In this document: in pieces, positions 23,090 to 31,556 of the stretch
Numbering within the stretch: the first letter of the stretch is position 1
Layout of the letters: each line of letters begins with the position of its first letter
Origin: Brevibacterium sp.
Lineage (GTDB): Bacteria; Actinomycetota; Actinomycetes; Actinomycetales; Brevibacteriaceae
Length of the DNA: 64,000 bases
NCBI RefSeq assembly: GCF_031179145.1
Contig: NZ_JAPSIB010000016.1
Location: forward strand, 17,212-81,211
Direction: 5' to 3'
Notes under the pieces: model-generated
The model's database searches: none
Told to the model about the DNA's origin: nothing
Seen by the model: only the letters and a program-made list of their open reading frames with translations
Translations under genes and position numbers: made by a program

Positions 23090-23440
23090 GTGTTCACCGT
23101 ATTCACCATCGTGCTCTATGCCGTCACCGCTGTGCTGACCGTATGGTCGATCGTTGACACCATTCGCAACCGCCCCGCCGGGAAGATGCTGCTCGGCGTC
23201 GCCGCGCTGCTCCTGCTCCTGCTCATCGTCCAGCTGGTGGTGTCGATCGTCGCCTTCTCCTCGACGCACGACGTCGACCCGCTCCTCTTCTTCGGCTACG
23301 TCATCACCGCGATTTTGGTCATGGCTCTGGCCGGGTTCTGGGCGTTTGCGGAGCTGAGCCGCTGGGGTCCGGGCGTTCTGGCCGCGGCGGGACTGACCGT
23401 GGCCGTGATGATCGAGAGGATGGACCAGATTTGGCTCTGA
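23090..23440 (+). CDS. Small integral membrane protein, unknown
   Basis: 116 residues, almost entirely hydrophobic, with four predicted helices (FTIVLYAVTAVLTVWSIVDT; MLLGVAALLLLLLIVQLVVSI; LLFFGYVITAILVMALAGFW; GVLAAAGLTVAVMI). The GTG at 23090 is chosen because a TAGACT box ends 7 bases before it; the frame is open upstream but lacks a better start. It overlaps the next gene by 10 bases. Function unknown; conserved small membrane proteins often sit here beside iscS in related bacteria. Confidence 0.65.
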   Translation: MFTVFTIVLYAVTAVLTVWSIVDTIRNRPAGKMLLGVAALLLLLLIVQLVVSIVAFSSTHDVDPLLFFGYVITAILVMALAGFWAFAELSRWGPGVLAAAGLTVAVMIERMDQIWL

Positions 23441-23901
23441 GGAACGCACACCCCTCCCCCAGCCCGGCGAAGCGCTCCCCGTACTCGGCGATGCACACGG
23501 GGCCGGGCCGGGCACTGACCGCGGTCTACGGCATCTTCGCTCTCTCGGCCACGGCGCGGGCCGGCTACCAGGTGATCCGGGAGTTCGACGTCGCCCCCGT
23601 CGCCTACTCCCTCTCGCTCGTCGCCGCCGTCATCTACATCGTCGCCACGATCTGCCTCGTCATCGGCAGCCGGGCGAGCCACCGGATCGCGATCGCCTCA
23701 TGCATCGTCGAATTCGTCGGCGTCATCGCCGTCGGCATTCTCAGCTTCACCCACCCCGAGGACTTCGCGAAGCCCTCGGTGTGGTCGACGTTCGGCATCG
23801 GCTACGGGTTCATCCCGCTCGTGCTTCCGCTCATCGGCCTGTGGTGGCTGAGTCGCGTCGGGCGCAGCGTCCGTGCGGGGCAGCAGGAGCGTTCCGCCTG
23901 A
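23431..23901 (+). CDS. Integral membrane protein, unknown
   Basis: 156 residues from a TTG that overlaps the end of the previous gene. Four hydrophobic helices follow a short N-terminal tail: ALTAVYGIFALSATARAGYQ, YSLSLVAAVIYIVATICLVIG, IAIASCIVEFVGVIAVGILSF and FGIGYGFIPLVLPLIGLWWLS, ending with a positive tail. An ATG at 23491 is an alternative start and would remove the N-terminal tail. Probably co-expressed with the preceding gene and perhaps a heteromeric partner, since both have four helices. Confidence 0.65.
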   Translation: MALRNAHPSPSPAKRSPYSAMHTGPGRALTAVYGIFALSATARAGYQVIREFDVAPVAYSLSLVAAVIYIVATICLVIGSRASHRIAIASCIVEFVGVIAVGILSFTHPEDFAKPSVWSTFGIGYGFIPLVLPLIGLWWLSRVGRSVRAGQQERSA

Positions 23902-23930
23902 GGCGGGCCATACTCACACGACCCGCCCTA

Positions 23931-23994
23931 GCCGATCACACCACCCGCCAGAGCCGGATCACGCCACCCATCTGAGCCGATCACACCACCCGCG
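23931..23994. repeat. 22-23-bp tandem repeat, three copies
   Basis: GCCGATCACACCACCCGCCA, GCCGGATCACGCCACCCATC and GCCGATCACACCACCCGCGA start at 23931, 23953 and 23976. A weaker fourth copy lies just before. The last unit supplies the stop codon of the minus-strand gene ending at 23981. Confidence 0.8.
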
Positions 23995-25681
23995 ACGACG
24001 TCACGTCCCAGTCGATCGCCATCGCCTTGAGAGAGTCGTCCGACTTGACGAGCACATAGGGGTGGGCGGTGTCGACTTCGACGGTGTTGCCGTCCTTGTC
24101 GTTCGTCTTCACCGCTTCGATCGTGTCGCCGAGGTCCAGTGAATAGTCATCGGGCACCTTGATCGTCAGAGTGCAGCGGATCTCCCCCATTCCGATGGCG
24201 CCGTTCTCGGTCTTCAGCGTCATCGAGGAGAAGTCGAGTTCGGAGTACGGCTGGCACTTGGCGTTCACCTCGTCGAAGCCGGAGTCCTCGCCCCGCAGCT
24301 GCCCCAGGTAGTCGCGGAACGACTTGAAGCCGCCCTCCTCGAGACCGCCGAGGCTCTTGTCGGCCTTGCCGTCGACCAGGTACGCCGACACCTTCTCGGC
24401 CGACGGCGCCATCGCATCCGTGAAGTCCTTCGGTGCGGTGTCGACCGCGCCGCGCCCATTGGCCAGCAGCGTCGGAGCCTGCTCGGCCGGGATGTAGGAA
24501 GCGGCCCTGACGATCGTCTTGGCGACTGCAGATTCCCGGGTGACGAGCTGCACCTGGGTCATCTTGTCGTCCCCGTTCGTGGTGCCGAACGCGTAGAACC
24601 ACATCGGGTATTCCTGGAAGCTGGGGCCGCCGGCGACCACCTCGGTGAAGTTGGGAGCTGTGAGCTTCTGCTTCGCCTTCTCCGCGATCTGGATCTGGGC
24701 CCGGGTGCGGTCGATGAGCGGAGCGCCCTGGATGCTCTCGAGGCCGTTGCCGCCCTCCTTGAGGATCTTGTCGAGGGATTCGGTGTACTCCGTCATGTAC
24801 TTCCCGGCCTCGCCGGGACGGATCGCTGTGCGCTCATACGGGGTGATGTCCGGATTGTCCGGTTGCGCGATCGGCAGCACACCACAGCCGCTCAGCGCCA
24901 GGCCCGACCCCAGGGTCATCGCCGTCCCGACGCGCAACATCCGCTTCCTCTGCCCGTCCCGGCGCCGAGGTGATGCCGGGGTCACAGTCCCGGACCGACC
25001 CGGGGAGCGCTCCGCACCAGCAGGCTTCGCGGCCGGGCTCGCATCGTCCGGCTTCGCACCCGAGCTCGCACCGCCCGAGGAACGACTGCTGTCGCTGTCC
25101 TTCCGCTGGGGCCGGATCCGCCCGTTCCACCAGCGCAGCCCGAAGAAGAGTGCGGCGCCGAGGAGGATGATGGCGAGAGCGATTCCGATCAGCGACCAGC
25201 CGAAGACCCCTTCGACCCGCATCTTCATCGTCACTGTCGTCCCCTCGAGGTTCTCATCCGCGTTCGCGGGTGCAACGACGAGCACCTGCGGTTCGACATC
25301 GAGGTTGAAGGTCTTCGACACCGCGGTCCCTGTGTCCTGGCTCAGCCACCAGTCCTGATCGGCAATGGCGGCGGCCGGCGCCGGCTCACCGGGGATGAAC
25401 CGGTGCTGGACGTCGCTCGGGAACTTCACGTTGCTGATCTGCTCCTGCGCCACTCCGTCGAGGTAGCTGTCGACGTCGACTCCGTTGGCGGTGCCGACGA
25501 ACAGCTCCTTGCCCTGCGCATTGGTGGCCTCCACGGTGACGTCCGTTCCCGTGTAGGGAACGATCGCCTCGTCGAGGGTGACTGCGAAGGCGCCGTCCTT
25601 CACGGTGAACGGCTCGGTCTCGCTGACCTCGTCGGTGCCGACGACGGACAGTGCGGACCCGACCAGTACTGCCAGGATCAC
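23981..25681 (-). CDS. Membrane protein with internal lipobox, paralogue 1
   Basis: 566 residues from the first conventional start (GTG, 25681). A hydrophobic N-terminus is followed by an extracellular domain (about 20-155), a membrane helix (GWSLIGIALAIILLGAALFF, 161-180), a basic low-complexity cytoplasmic linker, and then RKRML ... LALSGCGVLP, which looks like a complete lipoprotein signal with Cys266. The rest (267-566) would be outside. The gene at 26791-28410 has the same order of parts and a related C-terminal domain. Codons upstream of the GTG encode another hydrophobic stretch with Arg (LIQLIRLSTAILFAVAAV), so translation may begin at a non-standard codon overlapping the previous gene. 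Function unknown. Confidence 0.65.
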   Translation of the reverse strand: MILAVLVGSALSVVGTDEVSETEPFTVKDGAFAVTLDEAIVPYTGTDVTVEATNAQGKELFVGTANGVDVDSYLDGVAQEQISNVKFPSDVQHRFIPGEPAPAAAIADQDWWLSQDTGTAVSKTFNLDVEPQVLVVAPANADENLEGTTVTMKMRVEGVFGWSLIGIALAIILLGAALFFGLRWWNGRIRPQRKDSDSSRSSGGASSGAKPDDASPAAKPAGAERSPGRSGTVTPASPRRRDGQRKRMLRVGTAMTLGSGLALSGCGVLPIAQPDNPDITPYERTAIRPGEAGKYMTEYTESLDKILKEGGNGLESIQGAPLIDRTRAQIQIAEKAKQKLTAPNFTEVVAGGPSFQEYPMWFYAFGTTNGDDKMTQVQLVTRESAVAKTIVRAASYIPAEQAPTLLANGRGAVDTAPKDFTDAMAPSAEKVSAYLVDGKADKSLGGLEEGGFKSFRDYLGQLRGEDSGFDEVNAKCQPYSELDFSSMTLKTENGAIGMGEIRCTLTIKVPDDYSLDLGDTIEAVKTNDKDGNTVEVDTAHPYVLVKSDDSLKAMAIDWDVTSSRVV

Positions 25682-25728
25682 CGCGGCGACCGCGAACAGA
25701 ATGGCTGTGGAGAGGCGGATTAGCTGGA

Positions 25729-26676
25729 TCAGAACAATGCCCTCATCAGTGCTGTGCGTGCTTTGGTCACCGCCGGATCGTCGGCGCCGAGGATCTCGAA
25801 GAGTTCGAGGACTCGCAGCCTCAGGGTCTCCTTCTCATCGCCCGCGCGCGTCCGGATCAGCGTGATCAGACGGTCGAAGGCGCGTTCGGGGCTGCCCGTG
25901 ACGATCTCGGCGTCAGCCGCGGCCATCGCCGCGTCAAGGCTTTTGGGATCCGCGTCCGCTGCGCTGATCAGCGCGGACGGGTCGGCTCCGGCGAGGCGAC
26001 GGCCGAGACCGGCCTTGGCCACGCCCACCTTCGCCTCGGCGTCGGCCGGGGATTCGGCCAGAGCGGCCTTGAACAGCTTCTCCGCGGTGTCGAAATCCCC
26101 TTGGCTCAGGGCTGCTTCGGCCTCCGGATGGGCCGGGCCGGCGGGTTCGGGTTCAGCCCCGTCGACGACGGCGTGTCCGGTGACGCCGTTCTCGGCGGCC
26201 AGTTTGAGCAGCTCGTCGAAGTACGCCTTGACCTGCGGTTCGGGCAGCGCTCCCTGGAAGAGGGGAACGGGCTGGCCCTTGACGATGGCGACGACCGTCG
26301 GGATCGACTGCACCCCGAAGGCCTGCTGCAGGCGCGGGTTCGCATCGACGTCGACCTTGGCCAGGACGAGCCGGCCCCCGAACGATTCGACGACGCGCTC
26401 GATGATGGGTGAGAGCTGTTTGCAGGGTCCGCACCATTCGGCCCACAGGTCGATGACGACCGGGATCCGCTCGGAGATCGCGACGACATCGTTGAAACCG
26501 GCTTCGTCGGCGTCGAAGACCAGGGACGGCAGCGGCACGCCGTTGGGCTCATGGGCGGCTGCGGATGGTCCCGCCGAAGAGTGTCCGGCCTGTTGCTGCG
26601 GCAGGTTCTTGCTGCGGACGGCGGACAGATCCAGTCCCTGGCTCTGCTGCCCGTCCTGCGAGGGGTCCATAGACAC
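25729..26676 (-). CDS. YbbN-like thioredoxin with C-terminal TPR region
   Basis: 315 residues. A Gln/Ser-rich N-terminal tail leads into a thioredoxin domain (about 48-160) with the redox motif WCGPC at 81-85, KVDVDANPRLQQAFGVQSIPT and the cis-Pro. The C-terminal half is helical and TPR-like (ALSQGDFDTAEKLFKAALAES; RAFDRLITLIRTRAGDEKETLRLRVLELFEIL), as in E. coli YbbN/CnoX. The GTG start has AAGGAGA five bases ahead. It lies between two paralogous membrane proteins on the same strand, which hints at a shared task in envelope protein quality, but that is inference. Confidence 0.88.
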   Translation of the reverse strand: MSMDPSQDGQQSQGLDLSAVRSKNLPQQQAGHSSAGPSAAAHEPNGVPLPSLVFDADEAGFNDVVAISERIPVVIDLWAEWCGPCKQLSPIIERVVESFGGRLVLAKVDVDANPRLQQAFGVQSIPTVVAIVKGQPVPLFQGALPEPQVKAYFDELLKLAAENGVTGHAVVDGAEPEPAGPAHPEAEAALSQGDFDTAEKLFKAALAESPADAEAKVGVAKAGLGRRLAGADPSALISAADADPKSLDAAMAAADAEIVTGSPERAFDRLITLIRTRAGDEKETLRLRVLELFEILGADDPAVTKARTALMRALF

Positions 26677-26790
26677 TTAGGTCTCCTTTGCTGCATATGA
26701 GTCTGTCTGAAAGCCTGAGAACAATCGGCGTTGACTCCAGCTTAGATCGTACCGGCGCTCGGGTGGGTCCACCCGGGTCGGTCACCTCGG

Positions 26791-28410
26791 CTACTTCAGC
26801 TTGGCGCCCTGGAGGGTCTCGAGTCCGCCGATCAGGCGCGCCTTCCCCTCCTTGGGAACCAGGAATGTCAGCACCTGGTAGGTCGTGGTCTCCACCGCCT
26901 TCTCCGTCGTGTCCTCACCGACGAGCTCCTTCTGCGGAGTCTGCAGAGTCAGGGAGCCGGTGCGGCCGTCCTCGGACTCGGGGGTGATCGTCGACCGGGC
27001 TTCGATCACTCCGGTGACGACTGCCGCATCGTCCGCCGTTCCCTGCGCGACGAGTTCCTTGCCGGGCGTGTACTTGTACTCCACCTTCGCCTTGCCCCGC
27101 TCGGCGCTCTCCTTCTGCTCCTTCTGGTTCTTCCAGATCGACTTCGAGAAGTCGTCGGCTTCGAAGGCCTTCGCCTCCTTCGAGCCCTGACCCGAGCCCA
27201 GTGCCTTGGCGTAGTCGTCGACGACCTTCTGCGGAGTCGCCGCGTAGCCGTCCGCATCGGGGGCGAGCAACGGCGCTCCCTGCCGGGCGTCGGGGATCTC
27301 GGGCAGTTCGGTGCCGGGGACCAGCCGGGTCTGGGACCACAGTTTGTAGTTCTCCCGCGGCGATTGCTGGTTGAAGACGAGCAGCTGGGTGCTCTCACCG
27401 TTGGAGGTCACGAGGCTGGTGATGCGGGGCCAGGAGTTCGTGGCCGCGGTGTAGTTGAGGAGGATCTCCTGGTTCGCGACCGGCGGCGGGAGTTCGTGCT
27501 TCTCGACCTTCTTCTTCACGTCATAGGACGTCTGCCGCTGCTTGAGTGCGGGTCCGGCGACACGAGGGTCGAGCAGACCTTTGTCCGTCTTCTCATCGGC
27601 GGTCTTGACGGTTCCGGCGACGGAGTCGAGGATTCGCTGCGCCTGATCGTCGCTGACGCCTGCCATCGGCGACGACGGCGCCTCGGAGGGCTCGGGCTTC
27701 GGCAGCTCCTCGGGTCCGCAGGCGCTGAGCGCCAGGACCGGGACGATGGCGAATGCGGTGCCGTATTCGGCGAGCTTCCTGCGCCGCTCCTGGCGTGCCT
27801 TGCGGCGGTTCGCCTCCTGCTGAGCGGTCCTGCGGCTGAGGAATAGCATGACGAGTCCTCCGATGAACATGGCGCCGCCGACGATCATCAGCGGAATCGC
27901 CCAGGGGGTCTCGGCCTGGTTCGGCCAGGACAGGGTGACGGTCTTCACCTGGCCGGGCTCTCCGCTGCCGGCGATGACGAAGCCGGTGCGGTTCGCCTCG
28001 CCCCTCCACTCGAGGGTGGCGGAATCCGTTCCGCTGACTTCGGCCTCCCAGATGTCGGCCCCTTTGGGATTGGGGACCGAGGGTTCGCCGTCCTGGCTCT
28101 TGACGGTGAGCCCGCCCTCGGGTGCCAGCCCGGTGACCCGAGCCGCGGCGGAATCGCCCACCCAGGCGTCGATGTTCTCGATCGGGGCCTGAGCGATCGT
28201 CAGCTCACCCGTGCCTTCGACGGTGAGGGTGGCCGGGGTCTGGTAGAGGTTGAGCATGCCGGGGTCGATGACGACGGCCGGTGCTTCGGCATCGATCTGG
28301 GTCGTGGCGGTGATCGTCTTCTCCGGCGCCCACAGAGTCTTCTGCAGAATTCCGAGGCCGCCGACGAGGAGGCCCACCACCATGAGTATCACTGCAAGTG
28401 TGTAGCGCAC
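26791..28410 (-). CDS. Membrane protein with internal lipobox, paralogue 2
   Basis: 539 residues. Helix 1 (TLAVILMVVGLLVGGLGIL, 4-22), an extracellular domain (about 25-165), helix 2 (AIPLMIVGGAMFIGGLVMLF, 171-190), a strongly basic cytoplasmic segment (RRTAQQEANRRKARQERRRK), then a third hydrophobic segment ending in LALSACGPEE with Cys231 as a lipobox cysteine, and a 300-residue C-terminal domain. The C-terminal domain resembles that of the gene at 23981 (a blocks such as SWPRITSLVTSNGESTQLLVFN and TRLVPGTELPEI). GTG start with AAGGG nearby. Function unknown; it is first in a three-gene block with the YbbN-like thioredoxin. Confidence 0.65.
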   Translation of the reverse strand: MRYTLAVILMVVGLLVGGLGILQKTLWAPEKTITATTQIDAEAPAVVIDPGMLNLYQTPATLTVEGTGELTIAQAPIENIDAWVGDSAAARVTGLAPEGGLTVKSQDGEPSVPNPKGADIWEAEVSGTDSATLEWRGEANRTGFVIAGSGEPGQVKTVTLSWPNQAETPWAIPLMIVGGAMFIGGLVMLFLSRRTAQQEANRRKARQERRRKLAEYGTAFAIVPVLALSACGPEELPKPEPSEAPSSPMAGVSDDQAQRILDSVAGTVKTADEKTDKGLLDPRVAGPALKQRQTSYDVKKKVEKHELPPPVANQEILLNYTAATNSWPRITSLVTSNGESTQLLVFNQQSPRENYKLWSQTRLVPGTELPEIPDARQGAPLLAPDADGYAATPQKVVDDYAKALGSGQGSKEAKAFEADDFSKSIWKNQKEQKESAERGKAKVEYKYTPGKELVAQGTADDAAVVTGVIEARSTITPESEDGRTGSLTLQTPQKELVGEDTTEKAVETTTYQVLTFLVPKEGKARLIGGLETLQGAKLK

Positions 28411-28580
28411 CTGTGCACCCTTCTACTCAACGAAACGTCCGTCGTCCCAAGCTTCCACTTCGAACACCCCAAGTTTAAGTCACTTGACCAGTGTTTCCTC
28501 TGCGGAAGCGTTCAGCTTGTGTCAGCGTGCACAACCGCCGTGCTGTGCCATCCGGCTGTCGGCCCGCACTGCTCCTGGCA

Positions 28581-28586
28581 TAAGGT
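28581..28586 (+). promoter_or_regulatory. -10 element of leaderless orn
   Basis: TAAGGT, six bases, then the GTG at 28593. Confidence 0.45.
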
Positions 28587-28592
28587 GGGTGG

Positions 28593-29198
28593 GTGAGCAA
28601 CGACAGAATTGTGTGGATCGACTGCGAAATGACCGGGCTCGACGAGGCCGCGGACGAGCTCCTCGAGGTGGCGGCCATCGTCACCGACTTCGAGCTCACT
28701 CCGCTCGATGACGGAGTCGACATCGTCATCAAGCCCTCCCCCGAGGCGCTCGAGCAGATGAGCGAATTCGTCACCGAGATGCACACCGCCTCGGGGCTGA
28801 TCACCGAGCTCGAGGCCGGCGCGTCGCTCGCCGAGGCGCAGGAACTGGTCCTCGACTACATCCGCAAACACGTGCCCGATTCGGGGAAGGCTCCCCTCGC
28901 GGGCAATTCCGTGGGGACGGACAAGGTCTTCCTCAACAAGCAGATGCCCGAGCTCATCGACCACCTCCACTACCGCATCATCGACGTGTCGTCGATCAAG
29001 GAGCTGAGCAAGCAGTGGTTCCCCCGCGCCTACTTCCAGGCGCCGGAGAAGCACGGCGGTCACCGCGCCCTGGGCGACATCCTCGATTCGATCGTCGAAC
29101 TCAAGTACTACCGACGGGCCGTGTTCTCCGCCGAGGGACCGACCTCGGAGCAGGCGAAGTCCATCGCCGCCGAGGTGGTCGCCTCCTTCCAGCAGTAG
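28593..29198 (+). CDS. orn: Oligoribonuclease
   Basis: 3'-to-5' exonuclease that degrades di- to pentaribonucleotides and pGpG. DEDDh fold: VWIDCEMTGLD (ExoI), PLAGNSVGTDKVFL (ExoII), the Y-RIIDVSSIKEL element and KHGGHRALGDILDSI (ExoIII with the His of the DEDDh set). 201 residues, usual length. The GTG has a TAAGGT box six bases ahead and no Shine-Dalgarno, so it is probably leaderless. Single gene; the next gene ends close by on the other strand. Confidence 0.96.
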   Translation: MSNDRIVWIDCEMTGLDEAADELLEVAAIVTDFELTPLDDGVDIVIKPSPEALEQMSEFVTEMHTASGLITELEAGASLAEAQELVLDYIRKHVPDSGKAPLAGNSVGTDKVFLNKQMPELIDHLHYRIIDVSSIKELSKQWFPRAYFQAPEKHGGHRALGDILDSIVELKYYRRAVFSAEGPTSEQAKSIAAEVVASFQQ

Positions 29199-29204
29199 GA
29201 GCGC

Positions 29205-30125
29205 TCAGCTCCTCTTCCGGGGCTGCCGGGCGAAGACCTTGGTCGGGAACACGCCCGAGTTGCTGAGTACTTTGGTCAGAGTCCGGCTGGGCGACAGCAG
29301 GCTCTCGATCTGCTCATCGCTGAGCGCGTCCCACGCCGCTCGCACGGTCGCATCCGTGAGCTGTTCGACCTGCTCCTTGAGCTCACGCCCGGCCTCGGTG
29401 ATGGCGGGCAGATCGAAGCCGCGCTCGTCGGTGCCGATCGTGATCAGTCCCGCCTCGGCGAGCCGGCCCTGCGCTGCCTGCCACTCCTCGTCCGTGTAGC
29501 CGCGCGTCTTCTGCGCGGCCCGCGGCTTGAATGAAGCGCCGGTGGCGACGTCGAGCAGCAGAGCCTCGATTCCCGGGACGCCTGCGGTGACGAGGGAGGC
29601 CACGTGCCCGTCACCGCGGAACTCCCGAGCCACGGTCGCCAGATCCCACAGCTGTTCGAAGTCGGTGCGGGGCTCATGGGCGGCCATCACCTCGGCGGTG
29701 GCTGCGGCGAGCGCCCGGCCGGAGAAGTCCATGGCCGAGATCAGCGGTCGCAAAGCTGTGGTCAGTTCTCGCGCGGCCTCGGTGAGCAGCGCAATGTCGT
29801 CGCGGTCGCCGAACAGGCCCTGGAGGTGGGCCGAGACACCGTCGAATCGGGCCCGGATCAGCGCCTCGGGTCTCGCGGTCTCCCAGATCCCGGGCACGAC
29901 CGAGGAGATGAACGAGGGCGAATAGTTGTAGAAAGTCGCGTTGACGACTCCGGCGCCGACCCGTCCCATCGGCGCACAGCGGGCGCCGATGTTGCCTGTC
30001 ATCCGCTTGTCGAAGCCGAGGCGGGCGTACGCCTCTCCCACCGCGTCCGAGAAGTAGACGGCGGAGTGGAAGGAGTTGAGCCGGCCCGACAGGGTCCTGA
30101 TGTTCTGCGTGCGCTGGGAGGTCAT
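29205..30125 (-). CDS. SCO6745-family helix-turn-helix-like protein
   Basis: 306 residues. It fits the actinobacterial SCO6745 family: an N-terminal domain with the block YFSDAVGEAYARLGF, then ARCAPMGRVGAGVVNATFYNYSP, and a C-terminal winged-helix region (YTDEEWQAAQGRLAEAGLITIGTDERGFDLPAITEAGRELKEQVEQLTD). Members are usually annotated as HTH domain proteins; the N-terminal part is not a classic ligand domain I can name. The ATG at 30125 has TAGATT six bases ahead (leaderless). It faces orn tail to tail with 6 bases between them. Confidence 0.75.
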   Translation of the reverse strand: MTSQRTQNIRTLSGRLNSFHSAVYFSDAVGEAYARLGFDKRMTGNIGARCAPMGRVGAGVVNATFYNYSPSFISSVVPGIWETARPEALIRARFDGVSAHLQGLFGDRDDIALLTEAARELTTALRPLISAMDFSGRALAAATAEVMAAHEPRTDFEQLWDLATVAREFRGDGHVASLVTAGVPGIEALLLDVATGASFKPRAAQKTRGYTDEEWQAAQGRLAEAGLITIGTDERGFDLPAITEAGRELKEQVEQLTDATVRAAWDALSDEQIESLLSPSRTLTKVLSNSGVFPTKVFARQPRKRS

Positions 30126-30131
30126 GTCTTC

Positions 30132-30137
30132 AATCTA
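30132..30137 (-). promoter_or_regulatory. -10 element of the leaderless SCO6745-family gene
   Basis: The minus strand reads TAGATT, six bases, then the ATG at 30125; the same hexamer and spacing precede the GntR gene at 55676. Confidence 0.45.
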
Positions 30138-30195
30138 CTGGCCGCAGCCACGACCTGGATAGGGAGTCCCCAATGCTGCCTGCGAGAATGGGAAC

Positions 30196-30927
30196 ATGAG
30201 CGCTGCACACACCTTGAGCTACGCGAACGACCCGGAACCGAAGCGGAGGTCGCGCCGCACACGACTCATCGTCTCTGCAGTCATCGTCGTCCTCACCCTT
30301 GTCTTCGGCCTCATCGCCGCCGATCGCATCGTCGACTACGCCACGGAGCAGAAGATCGCGAAGGGACTCGAACCCTATGCGGACGCTGATGTCTCGGTCG
30401 AGGGATTTCCGATCCTCAACCAGTTGGCGGCCGGTCGCCTCGGCACGGTCCATGTTCGCGCGAACCAAGCGGAGTACGAAGGCGTGGAGTTCGCCGATGT
30501 CGACGCCCACCTCTACGACGTTCCCGTCGACTCCTCCCGACCGGTCGGCACCATCGACGCGAATGCGCTCATCCCGCTGTCGACGATCGAGTCCCTCGCG
30601 TCCGAGCATGCTTCTCTGCCGCAGGGAACGAGTTTCTCCGTCGTCGACGGCCGGCTCTACCTCGACGGGTCTCTGCTGGGTCAGGCGCTCGTGGTCGGCA
30701 TCGATCCGCAGGCACAGTCGAGGCAGGTGACGGTCGAGGCCACGTCGATCCGACTCGGCACGACGGAGATCGACCTCGATTCACTCCCCGGCTTCCTCAC
30801 CTCGGCGATCTCCGATATCACGATCGACCTCGGCTTCCTGCCCGCAGGACTCGAACTGACCGAGATCTCCGTCGAGGACGACGGACTGCGGGTCAACCTC
30901 CGCGGCTCAGGGGTCAAGCTGAGCTGA
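30196..30927 (+). CDS. LmeA family phospholipid-binding protein (DUF2993)
   Basis: 243 residues. A basic cytoplasmic tail (PEPKRRSRRTR) and one membrane helix (LIVSAVIVVLTLVFGLIAA) anchor an extracellular DUF2993 domain: RIVDYATEQKIAKGLEPYADADVSVEGFPILNQLAAGRLGTVHV, VSVE-FPFLTQ-like core, and repeated LG-T-I-DLDSLP elements near the end. In mycobacteria LmeA binds phospholipid and supports mannan or lipid maturation in the envelope; here the role is inferred from the family. The ATG follows GAGAAT by six bases. It is divergent from the SCO6745-family gene. Confidence 0.82.
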   Translation: MSAAHTLSYANDPEPKRRSRRTRLIVSAVIVVLTLVFGLIAADRIVDYATEQKIAKGLEPYADADVSVEGFPILNQLAAGRLGTVHVRANQAEYEGVEFADVDAHLYDVPVDSSRPVGTIDANALIPLSTIESLASEHASLPQGTSFSVVDGRLYLDGSLLGQALVVGIDPQAQSRQVTVEATSIRLGTTEIDLDSLPGFLTSAISDITIDLGFLPAGLELTEISVEDDGLRVNLRGSGVKLS

Positions 30928-30935
30928 TCGCGCCC

Positions 30936-31316
30936 CTAGCGCAGCCGGTCGGCGAGGAGGCCGAGGAACTCATCGGCCATGTCGAGTCGCTGGGCCAGCT
31001 TCTCCCGGCGTTCGAGTGCGTCCCGCTGGAAGTCCTCGAGCATTCGCCGGGTGTCGGCGGAGGCCTCATCATTCGCCCCGGCCGAATCGATCGCCCGCAG
31101 CAGGTCGCCCATCTGCTCGAGCGAATAGCCCAGCGGCTTCATCCGCCGGATGAGCATCAGACGTTCGAAGTCGCCCTCCGTGTACAGTCGGAATCCGCCG
31201 TCCGAGCGGCCGGACGGTGTGAGGAGGTTGATCTCGTCGTAGTGGCGGATCGTGCGCAGTGACAACCCGGTCCGGTCGGCGAGCTCCCCGATGTGCATCG
31301 TCTCCTCGTCCGGCAT
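30936..31316 (-). CDS. MerR family transcriptional regulator
   Basis: 126 residues. The N-terminal winged helix is classic MerR: MHIGELADRTGLSLRTIRHYDEINLLTPSGRSDGGFRLYTEGDFERLMLIRRMKPLGYSLEQM. A dimerisation coiled coil follows (RRMLEDFQRDALERREKLAQRLDMADEF). There are no cysteines, so it does not sense metals by thiols. I chose the ATG at 31316 with AGGGAGGG ahead rather than one six codons upstream. It is divergent from the SulP transporter gene and probably controls it through the inverted repeat at 31414-31460. Confidence 0.88.
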   Translation of the reverse strand: MPDEETMHIGELADRTGLSLRTIRHYDEINLLTPSGRSDGGFRLYTEGDFERLMLIRRMKPLGYSLEQMGDLLRAIDSAGANDEASADTRRMLEDFQRDALERREKLAQRLDMADEFLGLLADRLR

Positions 31317-31413
31317 GACCGCCCTCCCTCTCATCGTCCGGTCCTGCCATTCGATCGGCGAACCGGTTCTGCAAGCGCCGGCGACGCTTCTCGGCCCACG
31401 GACGCTGACAGTG

Positions 31414-31460
31414 CCAACTTAGTCGACTCGCCTCAACTCTACCGTTACGTTAAAGTTGGT
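31414..31460. promoter_or_regulatory. Inverted repeat between merR and sulP, candidate MerR site
   Basis: CAACT (31434) and AGTTG (31454) bracket CTACCGTTACGTTAA. A wider pair CCAACTT (31414) and AAGTTGG (31453) frames it. It lies in the 240-bp divergent gap, where MerR proteins usually bind a stretched promoter spacer. Confidence 0.5.
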
Positions 31461-31556
31461 CACCGTGCCGTCTGTTCGACCGAATGCACTCTGATCGCCA
31501 TTGCCCTGCGCTGGAACTGGATCAGGCCTCACACCGCCACGAATTCGAGGAGACCG

